DNA of 7,605 bases from Porphyrobacter sp. (GTDB lineage: Bacteria; Pseudomonadota; Alphaproteobacteria; Sphingomonadales; Sphingomonadaceae), in assembly GCA_014359685.1 (NCBI GenBank), contig JACIYY010000357.1, forward strand, positions 1 through 7,605, in the 5' to 3' direction. This document shows positions 1 to 6,222 of the stretch, piece by piece; the stretch's first letter is position 1, and each line of letters opens with the position of its first letter. Under the pieces are notes generated by a model that made no database searches, was not told the origin of the DNA, and saw only the letters and a list, made by a program, of their open reading frames with translations. The position numbers and the translations under genes are program-made.

Positions 1-2
1 CG

Positions 3-40
3 AAAGCCGCCCAAACACCTTGGCGCAGGCGCGGCTTTTC
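3..40 (+). terminator. Terminator-like hairpin at left edge
   Basis: Bases 3-10 (aaagccgc) pair perfectly with 31-38 (gcggcttt). The 20-base loop can itself pair ccaa with ttgg. The 3' arm runs into a short T tract (tttt, then cgcc) on the + strand, the form of a weak Rho-independent terminator for a gene ending before the window. The T tract is short and the upstream gene is not visible, so this is inference. Confidence 0.4.
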
Positions 41-82
41 GCCTAAGGCGGGGGCCGCTCGGGGAACAAGAGAACCGCCACA

Positions 83-700
83 GTGACCATTGTCGAGGAC
101 CGGCCGAGCGCCGGAGACAGCGCCGCATACCAGGCCGCCCGCAGGGCGATGATCGACAGCCAGCTGCGCCCCAGCGGCGTCAATGCGCGCTTCGTGCTGC
201 GGCGGATGGGCGAGGTCGCGCGGGAGAGCTTCGTGCCCGAAGAGTGCCGCGCCGTCGCCTATATGGACCGCGCCGTGCCGCTGGGCGACGGCCGCTGGCT
301 GGCGGCGCCGGTGGTCCACGGCCTGATGCTGCAGGAAGCGCGGCCGGTGCCCGACGATCGCGCGCTGGTGGTCGATGGCGGCAGCGGCTACCTCGCCGAA
401 TTGCTGCGCCCGCTGGTCGGCTCGCTGGAGGTGATCGCACCCGATGCGGCGGCGCAGATGGCGGGCGGCGGCGGCGATGTCACCCTGCTGATGATCGACG
501 GCGCGGCCGAGCAGATCCCCGACGGGCTGGTCGCCCGGCTGGCGCCCGAGGGGCGGATCGTCACCGGCACGGTGGAGGACGGGGTCACTCGCCTCGCCGT
601 CGGACGGGTCGCGGCGGGCAGGCCGGCGCTGCTGCCGGTGGCCGAGCTGGGCATCCCCGAACTGCCCGAGTTCGCTGCGCCGCGCCGCTGGACCTTCTGA
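83..700 (+). CDS. Protein-L-isoaspartate O-methyltransferase-like protein (degenerate)
   Basis: A 205-residue protein of the PCMT family, whose true members use S-adenosylmethionine to repair isoaspartyl residues in cytosolic proteins. Family marks: an N-terminal helix region (MIDSQLRP about residues 23-30), FVPEE near 51, the motif-I-like VVDGGSGY about 97-104, LLMIDGAAEQIP in the middle, APEGRIVTG, and a C terminus in PxFAxPxxxTF style seen in sphingomonad homologues. Oddities: the substrate-site ISxP of true enzymes reads LAAP, and the stretch between motif I and IDGA looks some 20-25 residues shorter than I expect, so SAM binding is doubtful. The start is GTG with only a weak purine run (aagag) upstream. 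It sits directly before the TolC-family gene, as in related genomes. The family call is solid; enzymatic activity is uncertain. Confidence 0.82.
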   Translation: MTIVEDRPSAGDSAAYQAARRAMIDSQLRPSGVNARFVLRRMGEVARESFVPEECRAVAYMDRAVPLGDGRWLAAPVVHGLMLQEARPVPDDRALVVDGGSGYLAELLRPLVGSLEVIAPDAAAQMAGGGGDVTLLMIDGAAEQIPDGLVARLAPEGRIVTGTVEDGVTRLAVGRVAAGRPALLPVAELGIPELPEFAAPRRWTF

Positions 701-702
701 GC

Positions 703-2218
703 TTGCCGCCACGCCTGCCGCATTCCGCACCGCTGCTGCCGCTCGCCTCGGCCTTGCGCCATCGGACCCGCCGGCGCTGGGTGGTGCTGGGATCGGCCTG
801 GCTGCTCGCCGCCAGCCCGGCGACGGCCGAGACGCTGCGCGAGGCGCTGATCCAGACCTATCGCTCCAACCCCCAGCTGGAGGCGGCGCGGGCGACGCTG
901 CGCGCCACCGACGAGAACGTGCCGATCGAACGCTCGGCCGCGCTGCCCGATGTCAGCGGCACCGTGGATTACAACGAATTCGTCTATGACAGCGGCGATG
1001 TCGGGCCCGAGCGGCAGCTGAGCGCCGGGGTAACGCTGGCGGTGCCGATCTATCGCGGCGGCGCGACCCGCAACGCGATTCGCTCGGCCGAAACCCGCGT
1101 CCTCGCCGGGCGAGCCGACCTGCGCGGAACGGAAAGCGCGATCTTCACCCGGACGGTCGCCGCCTATCTCGACGTGATCGCTGCCGAGGCGCTGGTGCGG
1201 CTGTCGCGCAACAATGTGGAGGTGCTGACGATCAACCTGGAGGCGACCAGCGACCGGTTCGAGATCGGCGACCTGACCCGCACCGACGTCGCCCAGTCGG
1301 AGGCGCGGCTGGCGCTGGCGCGCGGCGACCTGCGGTCTGCCGAGTCCAACCTGATCGCCGCGCGCGAGAATTATATCGTGCTGGTGGGGGCGGCGCCGAC
1401 CGACCTCGCCCCGCCCCCGCCGCTGCCCGGCCTGCCTGAGGATGTCGAGAGCGCGGTGGACATCGCGCTCGCCAGCAACCCCGATCTGCTCGGTGCGCAG
1501 GAGCGGGCCGAGGCCGCCGGCTACGATATCCGCGTCGCCGGGGCGACCCGCCTGCCGCGCATCGACATCACCACCGGAGGCGATTATGGCACCTTCCTCG
1601 GCTCGCTGCCCGGCAGCCTGGCCGCCGTGACCCCGCAATCGAGCAGCGGCGTGACGCTGGGCGCGCGCGCAACCATCCCGCTGTTCCAAGGCGGCCTGCC
1701 CGCCGCGCTGGAGCGGCAGGCGCAGGCCCGCGCCTCGGCCGCACTGGAACAGGCGGTGGCGGTGGAACGCGACATCATCGCGCAGGTCCGCGCCTCCCAT
1801 GCCAGCTGGCGCGCGGCGCTGGAGATCATCGCCTCGACCCAGGCGGCGGTGGATGCGGCGGCGCTGAGCCTTGAAGGCGTGCGGGCCGAGAACAGCGTCG
1901 GCAATCGCACCATCCTCGACATCCTCGATGCCCAGCGCGAGCTGCTGTCGGCCGAGGTGCGGCTGGTGACCGCACGCCGCGATGCCTATGTCGCCGGCTT
2001 CTCGCTGCTGGCGGCGATGGGGCTGGCGGAGGCGCGCGACCTGGGGCTGGGGCAGGACGAACCGCTCTACGACCCGGTCGAGAATTATCGCCGGGTGCGG
2101 ACGATCGTGTGGGACTGGGCGCGCGACCCGGACCCGGCGGCGCGCCACCCGCACGATCGGCGTGCCGGCGCAGAACGGCGAAGTCGCCGACCAGCCGCCC
2201 GCGCCGGGCGCACAATAG
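703..2218 (+). CDS. tolC: TolC-family outer membrane efflux protein, frameshifted near its 3' end
   Basis: Outer-membrane/periplasmic channel of type I secretion and RND efflux systems. From the TTG at 703: a basic n-region, hydrophobic VVLGSAWLLAA and a cleavage site about ATA/ETLREAL; then two OEP repeats, with AVPIYRGG near residue 113 and the matching IPLFQGG near 325, and the family's conserved helix NRTILDILDAQRELL near 401. TTG at 754 or GTG at 781 are other possible starts; none has a good ribosome site. The frame starting at 703 is open until 2658 and runs into popZ. After about 2140 it turns arginine-rich, whereas the next frame encodes RTIGVPAQNGEVADQ and stops with TAG at 2216-2218, the tail expected for sphingomonad TolC. 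One extra base near 2136-2152 explains this. If the break is real, the protein is either tail-altered or fused to PopZ. Confidence 0.88.
2130..2155 (+). other. Probable single-base frameshift in tolC
   Basis: Upstream of this stretch the TolC protein is in frame 1 (TIVWDWARDPDPAA); downstream the TolC-like tail is in frame 2 (RTIGVPAQNGE). Dropping one base, for example one C in cgccacccgc (2143-2152), joins them as DPDPAARTRTIGVPAQ. The repeated ccc/gcg tracts are typical places for indel sequencing errors or slippage. Whether it is biological cannot be told from one sequence. Confidence 0.7.
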
Positions 2219-2221
2219 GAG
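2217..2221 (+). promoter_or_regulatory. Ribosome binding site of popZ
   Basis: The sequence aggag lies five bases before the ATG at 2227 and overlaps the frame-2 TAG stop of tolC. It supports separate initiation of popZ even though the tolC frame stays open, and suggests translational coupling of the two genes. Confidence 0.7.
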
Positions 2222-2226
2222 CCGCG

Positions 2227-2658
2227 ATGCAGCAGGGAAACGAACCGTCGCTGGAGGAGATCCTCGCCTCGATCAGGACGACGATGATGGCGCGCGAGGA
2301 CACGGCGCGGGAGAGCGGCGCGGCCGAGGACGTGCTGGAGCTGGGCGAGGCCGACATGGTCGCCCGGCCCGATGCTGCCGGGCCTCCTGGCGCCGCGCCT
2401 GACGCCGGGGCGGACGGCGCGCGCCTGACCGGGCCGAACGCCGCTGCGGCGGTGCGCGCCTCGCTCGCGGCGCTGGACCTGCTCGGCCGCGCCGGTCCGG
2501 TGCCGCCCCCCGCCCCGCCGGCCGACGCCGCGCTCGACGCGCTGGCCCGCGCGCTGCTGCGGCCGATGCTGGCCGACTGGCTCGACCGCAACCTGCCGCC
2601 GATCGTCGAACGGATGGTCGCGGCGGAAATCGCCCGCATCGTCGGACGCCGCGATTGA
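2227..2658 (+). CDS. popZ: PopZ/DUF2497-family polar organizing protein
   Basis: A 143-residue protein resembling PopZ, the alphaproteobacterial pole scaffold that self-assembles and tethers ParB-bound origins and signalling proteins. It shows the three-part family plan: an N-terminal amphipathic helix [10 protein letters not shown] (residues 8-17), an acidic Ala/Pro/Gly-rich disordered linker (about 25-100) containing VLEL (36-39) and PPPAPP (93-98), and a C-terminal oligomerisation region [18 protein letters not shown] (about 111-128) followed by AAEIARIV. It is shorter than Caulobacter PopZ (about 177 residues), mostly in the linker. The usual RRII after the first helix reads RTTMM here. 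The start is fixed by the aggag site and the [10 protein letters not shown] motif. It is in frame with the open tolC frame, but is best read as a separate gene. Confidence 0.88.
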   Translation: MQQGNEPSLEEILASIRTTMMAREDTARESGAAEDVLELGEADMVARPDAAGPPGAAPDAGADGARLTGPNAAAAVRASLAALDLLGRAGPVPPPAPPADAALDALARALLRPMLADWLDRNLPPIVERMVAAEIARIVGRRD

Positions 2659-2688
2659 CGGCCCGCGCGACTGGCCAGCCGCACCTGC

Positions 2689-2722
2689 TTGTCTCGGCGC
2701 CGGGCACGCCTATGTTGACGCA
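2689..2722 (+). promoter_or_regulatory. Candidate leaderless promoter of the ferredoxin gene
   Basis: TTGTCT (2689-2694) and TATGTT (2711-2716) are spaced 16 bases apart as -35 and -10 boxes. The expected transcription start, about seven bases after the -10 box, falls on the A of the ATG at 2723, and no Shine-Dalgarno sequence is present. The same arrangement precedes erpA. Inference from pattern only. Confidence 0.45.
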
Positions 2723-3145
2723 ATGACCGATCCAGAGGCGGACGCGCCCCACCCCGACCGCCCCGACCACGACCGCCCCAACATCGAAGGCCCGGACGTC
2801 GCCAAGGCCAGGCGCGCGCTCGCCAAGATCGGCGGCTCCGCGATCGAGCGGCACATCTTCCTGTGCGCGATCTCCGAAAAGCAGGAATGCTGCCGGCGCG
2901 ACGTCGGGGAACGGGCGTGGAAATACCTCAAGCGCCGGCTCAAGGAACTCGGCCTCGCGGCGCATGGCGGGGTGCAGCGGACCAAGGCCGACTGCCTGCA
3001 GATCTGCCACGCCGGGCCGGTCGCGGTCGTGTGGCCGGACCGGATATGGTATCATTCCTGCACCGAACCGGTGCTCGAACGGATCATCCAGGAACACCTG
3101 ATCGGCGGGATGCCGGTGGAAGATTACCGACTGGTGCCGTCCTGA
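2723..3145 (+). CDS. Thioredoxin-like [2Fe-2S] ferredoxin domain protein
   Basis: A 140-residue cytosolic protein with the thioredoxin-fold [2Fe-2S] ferredoxin pattern. Cysteines are at 48, 56, 57, 91, 95 and 113. The probable ligands are C48, C56 or C57, then the CLQIC motif (C91-X3-C95), close to the C-X12-C-X32-C-X3-C layout of Aquifex-type thioredoxin-like ferredoxins. Other family marks are HIFLC before the first ligand, [18 protein letters not shown], and [12 protein letters not shown] downstream. The first 25 residues are an Asp/His/Pro-rich extension ([10 protein letters not shown]) without a recognisable domain. The electron-transfer partner is unknown. The ATG is chosen because no upstream start fits and a promoter-like element sits just before it. 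The last 22 bases overlap the convergent membrane-protein gene. The family is well supported; the exact role is not. Confidence 0.88.
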   Translation: MTDPEADAPHPDRPDHDRPNIEGPDVAKARRALAKIGGSAIERHIFLCAISEKQECCRRDVGERAWKYLKRRLKELGLAAHGGVQRTKADCLQICHAGPVAVVWPDRIWYHSCTEPVLERIIQEHLIGGMPVEDYRLVPS

Positions 3146-3516
3146 TCGTCACTGCGATCGCTCGCGCGGTCGTCCCCGCCCCCGGCGCTCTCGCCCCAGC
3201 GCTTCTGCCCGCCCTCGCCCCATGCCTCGCCGGCGCCGCCATCGGCGCGGTCGTCGATCGATTCGTCGTGCCCGGTGCCGCTGGACAGGAACACCAGCCC
3301 CATCAGCGCGCTCATCAGCAGCATCGAGACGCCGATCCCCAGCGCGGTGGCGATGAAGAAGTGGATCGAGACCATCCCGGCCTCGCGATAGACCAGCGCC
3401 AGCGCCACGATCACCACGGTGATCGTCACCGCGAACATCCAGCGCATCAGCCGGCGATAGCGTTTCCACGCGAAGGCGGCGGTGGTGGGATCGTCGAGCG
3501 GGGAGCGGCCGGTCAT
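3124..3516 (-). CDS. Small two-helix membrane protein of unknown function
   Basis: A 130-residue protein I do not recognise as a named family. Visible parts: a cytosolic-looking N terminus (residues 1-25, with the basic KRYRRLMRW), transmembrane helix 1 (about 26-43, [17 protein letters not shown]), a short loop REAGMVSIH, transmembrane helix 2 (about 52-77, rich in Leu, Met, Gly and Ala), then a charged, disordered Gly/Asp/Ser/Arg tail (about 80-130). The inner membrane is the likely location. A good ribosome site (aaaggggg on the minus strand, 3527-3520) lies just before the ATG and fixes the start. It is transcribed divergently from the CBS gene, and its TAA lies inside the 3' end of the ferredoxin gene. 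The frame is open far upstream, but only this part shows protein-like composition. Confidence 0.75.
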   Translation of the reverse strand: MTGRSPLDDPTTAAFAWKRYRRLMRWMFAVTITVVIVALALVYREAGMVSIHFFIATALGIGVSMLLMSALMGLVFLSSGTGHDESIDDRADGGAGEAWGEGGQKRWGESAGGGDDRASDRSDDQDGTSR

Positions 3517-3638
3517 AAGCCCCCTTTGCGCCCCGCCGGCGGCGAAGGCAAACCCGGCAAGGCGATCGAACTGGCCCGGCCGCATCGTTCGTGGCATAGT
3601 CGCCCGCGCACAAGGGCCGGAAATCGGGCCAGGAAATC

Positions 3639-3643
3639 GGGAG
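3639..3643 (+). promoter_or_regulatory. Ribosome binding site of the CBS-domain gene
   Basis: The sequence gggag lies eight bases before the ATG at 3652 and supports this start. The 135-base divergent gap (3517-3651) must hold promoters for both flanking genes, but I see no box pair good enough to name. Confidence 0.5.
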
Positions 3644-3651
3644 ATTGAGCC

Positions 3652-4080
3652 ATGACCATCGGGCAGATCATCGCCAGGGCCCGGCAGGACATCGTCCAGT
3701 GCGCCCCCGACACCACAGTGGCGGAGGCGGCGCGGCTGCTGGCGGAGCGGCGGATCGGCGCGCTGCCGGTGGTGGAGGACGGGCGGGTCGCCGGCATCTT
3801 CTCCGAACGCGACCTGCTCTATTGCATCACGCGCGAGGGGGCGGCGGTGCTCGACCGCCCGGTCGGCGCGGTGATGACCGCACCGGCGATCTGCATCGAG
3901 CCTGCCACCAGCGTGCTGGACGCGCTGTCGCTGATGACCCAACGCCGCGTCCGTCACCTGCCGGTGATCGAGGACGGGCGGATGGTCGGCTTCGTCTCGA
4001 TCGGCGATCTGGTCAAATACCGGATCGAGCGGGCCGAGACCGAAGCGCAGGCGATGCGCGAGTATATCCGCTCCGCCTGA
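3652..4080 (+). CDS. Tandem CBS-domain protein
   Basis: A 142-residue protein made almost entirely of two CBS domains (a Bateman module), which usually bind adenine nucleotides such as AMP, ATP or SAM and regulate a partner. CBS1 is about residues 9-62 (TTVAEAARLLAERRIGALPV, then VEDGRVAGIFSERDLL) and CBS2 about 72-128 (MTAPAICIEPATSVLDALSL, then RRVRHLPVIEDGRMVGFVS, with IGDLVKY). No enzyme, channel or DNA-binding domain is attached, so it is a stand-alone sensor whose target cannot be read from sequence. The final helix (RIERAETEAQAMREYI) is typical of proteobacterial stand-alone pairs. The start is supported by gggag upstream. It ends 45 bases before erpA, which appears to have its own promoter. 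Confidence 0.93.
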   Translation: MTIGQIIARARQDIVQCAPDTTVAEAARLLAERRIGALPVVEDGRVAGIFSERDLLYCITREGAAVLDRPVGAVMTAPAICIEPATSVLDALSLMTQRRVRHLPVIEDGRMVGFVSIGDLVKYRIERAETEAQAMREYIRSA

Positions 4081-4090
4081 GCGCCACAGC

Positions 4091-4125
4091 TTGAGCCGGC
4101 GCGCCCGGACGCCTACATTGCGGGC
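4091..4125 (+). promoter_or_regulatory. Candidate leaderless promoter of erpA
   Basis: TTGAGC (4091-4096) and TACATT (4114-4119) are 17 bases apart. The -10 box ends six bases before the ATG at 4126, so a normal start site would fall on the ATG itself. There is no Shine-Dalgarno sequence. The 22 bases 4110-4131 match 2707-2728 before the ferredoxin gene at 16 positions. Confidence 0.45.
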
Positions 4126-4467
4126 ATGACCCAAACCCTCATGGCCCCGCTCACCCTCACCAATGCCGCCGCGCAACGGGTCGCGGCAATCGCCAGCCGG
4201 CAGGGGCGCCCGCCGGTGCTGCGCCTGTCGGTCGAAGGGGGCGGGTGCTCGGGCTTTCAATATCGCTTCGACCTTGCCGACGGGGCGGAGGAGGACGATT
4301 CGGTCAGCGAGACCGGTGGCGTGCGGCTGGTGGTCGATCCGGTCAGCCTCGATCTGGTCGCCGGCGCGGTGGTCGATTACGTCGAATCGCTGGGTGGCGC
4401 GGCTTTCCGCGTGACCAATCCCAACGCAGCCGCAGGCTGCGGCTGCGGCTCCAGCTTCGGGATCTGA
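4126..4467 (+). CDS. erpA: Iron-sulfur cluster insertion protein ErpA (A-type carrier)
   Basis: A 113-residue HesB/IscA/ErpA-family protein that receives Fe-S clusters from the scaffold and delivers them to apo-enzymes in the cytosol. All three cluster cysteines are present in family context: C41 in GGGCSGFQY, and C105 and C107 in GCGCGSSF near the C terminus. The core LTLTNAAAQRVAAI, LRLSVEGGGCSGFQYRF, VDPVSLDLVAGAVVDYVESL and FRVTNPNA follows the family from end to end, and the length is normal. ErpA is preferred over IscA or SufA because of the NPNA-GCGCGSSF ending and because erpA next to xth is a usual arrangement in sphingomonads. The stop lies 37 bases before xth, so the two genes are probably cotranscribed. 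Confidence 0.92.
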   Translation: MTQTLMAPLTLTNAAAQRVAAIASRQGRPPVLRLSVEGGGCSGFQYRFDLADGAEEDDSVSETGGVRLVVDPVSLDLVAGAVVDYVESLGGAAFRVTNPNAAAGCGCGSSFGI

Positions 4468-4504
4468 CGCGCTCCGTGTGCCGGCATTCGGCGGCGCGCG
4501 CGTG

Positions 4505-5296
4505 ATGCGGATCGCCAGCTTCAACATCAACGGGGTCAAGGCGCGCCTGCCGCGCCTGCTCGAATGGCTGGCGGAGACCCGCCCGGCGGTCGCCTGCCTG
4601 CAGGAGATCAAGACCCAGGACGAGGGGTTCCCGGCAGCCGAGTTCGAGGCGATCGGATACCGCGCGATCTGGCACGGCCAGAAGGGCTTCAACGGGGTTG
4701 CGATCCTGGCCGACGGCACCGCCCCGCAAGAGGTGCTGCGCGGCCTGCCCGGCGATCCCGACGACCAGCAGGCGCGCTATCTGGAGGCTGATATCGCCGG
4801 CCTCGGCGGCGCCGGGTCGGCCATCCGGGTGGTGAACCTCTATCTTCCCAACGGCAATCCGCAGCCCGGCCCGAAATTCGACTACAAGCTGGCATGGATG
4901 CGCCGCCTGCGCGCGCGGCTGAGCGAGCTGCTGGCCAGCGAGATGCCATGCGTCGTGGTCGGGGACTTCAACGTGATCCCCAATGACAGCGACACCTGGT
5001 CGGTGCGCGCAATGGAGCACGACGCGCTGATGCAGCCGGCCAGCCGCGACGCCTATGCCCGGCTGCTGCATGACGGCTGGACCGATGCCATCGCCACCCT
5101 CAATCCGCGCGGCGGGGTGTGGACCTTCTGGGACTATCAGGCCGGCGCCTGGCAGCGCGACCACGGCTTTCGCATCGACCACGCGCTGCTGTCGCCCGAA
5201 TGCGCCGACCGGCTGGTCGCCGCCGGGGTCGACAAGGCCCATCGCGGCCGGGACAAGGCCAGCGACCACGCGCCGGTCTGGGTCGAGCTGACCTGA
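4505..5296 (+). CDS. xth: Exodeoxyribonuclease III
   Basis: A 263-residue Mg-dependent AP endonuclease and 3'-5' exonuclease of the ExoIII/APE1 family, acting in base excision repair by cutting 5' of abasic sites and cleaning 3' ends. Catalytic residues are all visible: N7 (SFNINGVKARL), E34 (CLQEIK), Y113 (NLYLPNG), D154 and N156 (GDFNVIPND), D225 (FRIDHALLS), D254 and H255 (ASDHAPVW). The spacing matches E. coli Xth (N7, E34, Y109, D151, N153, D229, H259). The ATG at 4505 is chosen because family members begin M-R/K-IASFNINGVKARL; an in-frame GTG at 4502 or 4478 would add one or nine residues. No clear ribosome site is seen, so reinitiation after erpA is possible. The gene ends 29 bases from the convergent hydrolase gene. 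Confidence 0.95.
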   Translation: MRIASFNINGVKARLPRLLEWLAETRPAVACLQEIKTQDEGFPAAEFEAIGYRAIWHGQKGFNGVAILADGTAPQEVLRGLPGDPDDQQARYLEADIAGLGGAGSAIRVVNLYLPNGNPQPGPKFDYKLAWMRRLRARLSELLASEMPCVVVGDFNVIPNDSDTWSVRAMEHDALMQPASRDAYARLLHDGWTDAIATLNPRGGVWTFWDYQAGAWQRDHGFRIDHALLSPECADRLVAAGVDKAHRGRDKASDHAPVWVELT

Positions 5297-5325
5297 CGCG
5301 CGGCGCGGCGCCCTCACCGACAGAA

Positions 5326-5991
5326 TCACCGATAGAAGACGTGCCGCTCGATCGTGGCGCGGGCCAGCTTGGTGCGCGCCCAGCCGGGACGGACGCTGCT
5401 GGCGTGAAAGAACAATGCGTCCTCGGCCGGGCTGTCCCACAGCGCCTGATCGGCGATGCGCGCGATCGCGCTCGCCCGCTGCCACGCCCGACCGGCGCGC
5501 GGGGCGGCGGGGATGCGGCCATTGCGGACAAAGGAGAACTGCGCGCGCTGCCTCACCACGCTGCAATAATCGGACGGGAATTGCGGAGAGCGGGTGCGGT
5601 TGACGATCACCTGCGCCACCGCCAGCTGGCCGTCCAGCGGCTCTCCGCGGGCCTCGAAATAGATCGCCTGCGCCAAACATTCGACATCGGGCGACAGCGA
5701 CGCGTCCGCCGCCAGCGCATCGACCAGAGCGGCGAGTGATCCGGCATCGCCGGGGGTGGCCGGCATCTGCGCGGGTTGGCGGGGGAGCGGCTGGACCACC
5801 GGCCGGGCCACGAAGCGGAGCGGCAGGGTCTCCGCGACAGTCTGTTCAGGGGCCGAATCGGCCGCCACGGGCGGCATCACGATCACGGCATTGTCGCTTT
5901 GTGCCACCGCCCGGGAACCAGGGGCGGCGATCAGCGTCATCATCATCAGCGCCGAGGTGAAGGCCCCGGCGCGGCAAGTCTTGCGGATCAT
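5326..5991 (-). CDS. Secreted SleB-family cell wall hydrolase
   Basis: A 221-residue exported protein with a C-terminal Hydrolase_2 (SleB) domain, a lytic-transglycosylase-like fold that cuts peptidoglycan. Residues 1-30 form a signal peptide (basic MIRKTCR, hydrophobic ALMMMTLIAAP, probable cut after AVA). Residues 31-95 are a Pro/Ala/Val-rich linker. The domain starts near VECLAQAIYFEARGEP, in which E113 is the expected catalytic glutamate, followed by QLAVAQVIVNR, the QFSF motif (residues 151-154), FFHASSV (H196) and the terminal RHVFYR typical of the family. C104 and C143 could form a disulfide. Although named after a spore-germination enzyme, non-sporulating alphaproteobacteria carry this family widely, probably for wall remodelling. 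It lies 231 bases downstream of the DUF1491 gene on the same strand. The start is set by the signal peptide; the ribosome site is weak. Confidence 0.92.
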   Translation of the reverse strand: MIRKTCRAGAFTSALMMMTLIAAPGSRAVAQSDNAVIVMPPVAADSAPEQTVAETLPLRFVARPVVQPLPRQPAQMPATPGDAGSLAALVDALAADASLSPDVECLAQAIYFEARGEPLDGQLAVAQVIVNRTRSPQFPSDYCSVVRQRAQFSFVRNGRIPAAPRAGRAWQRASAIARIADQALWDSPAEDALFFHASSVRPGWARTKLARATIERHVFYR

Positions 5992-6222
5992 CCAGTGCGT
6001 TGCTCAAGGCGGTGAGCGGCCTCAACAGGTCCGTGGACGCGGCGGGTGACGATCGTGGCCCGCGCCCAGCGGCGACCTGCCGGCCGCTCCCCGTCTGCGC
6101 GCCGCCGGACGCGGCAGGATCGCCGCAGCCGAAGGTCGCGCTGTCAGAGGGAGCGGGGCCGATGGCCGGCGCGGACCAACAAGTCAACGCTCGCAGCTGC
6201 AGCATCAGCCGTTTCGCGCCGT
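5992..6222. other. Intergenic region between the hydrolase and DUF1491 genes
   Basis: This stretch has no convincing gene on either strand; short open frames have shadow-like composition rich in Arg, Pro and Ala. It presumably holds the hydrolase promoter on the minus strand. A TTGACT box (6187-6182, minus) is seen, but its partner at the right distance (CATCGG) is poor. The strong stem-loop at 6071-6124 is listed separately. Confidence 0.5.
6071..6124. repeat. Large imperfect stem-loop in intergenic region
   Basis: Bases 6071-6082 (ggcgacctgccg) pair with 6112-6124 (cggcaggatcgcc) through 12 base pairs with a single bulged base (6119) around a 29-base loop, inside which cgtc (6092-6095) can pair with gacg (6108-6111). 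An alternative pairing joins 6084-6091 (ccgctccc) with 6149-6156 (gggagcgg). There is no T tract on either side, so it is not a standard terminator. It could be a 5' leader element, a small RNA or chance in GC-rich DNA. Confidence 0.4.

Noticed and set aside
244..700. Upstream extension of the tolC frame across the PCMT-like gene
   Set aside because: The translation is Arg/Gly/Ala-rich and the frame is a shadow of the PCMT-like gene; the real TolC signal peptide begins after 703.
388..2154. Very long antisense open frame opposite the PCMT-like and tolC genes
   Set aside because: Its composition (Arg, Gly, Gln, His) is the typical artefact of high GC at third codon positions; no domain is recognisable.
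3571..3600. Possible promoter of the CBS gene (CTGGCC, 18 bases, CATAGT)
   Set aside because: Both boxes are weak and the spacing is long; not enough to call.
3517..4719. N-terminal extension of the small membrane protein on the minus strand
   Set aside because: The region is antisense to the CBS, erpA and xth genes with low-quality composition; a good ribosome site at 3527-3520 points to the start at 3516.
5297..5325. Bidirectional terminator between xth and the hydrolase gene
   Set aside because: The gap contains GC-rich repeats (gcgcggcgcggcgcc) but no clear stem with a T tract on either strand.
4343..5680. Long minus-strand open frame opposite xth and erpA
   Set aside because: It is a shadow of clearly recognisable genes and has no protein-family features.
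5998..6026. Possible leaderless promoter before the cell wall hydrolase gene (TTGAGG, minus strand)
   Set aside because: The -35-like box is reasonable, but the hexamer at the -10 position (GCAACG) does not resemble a -10 box.
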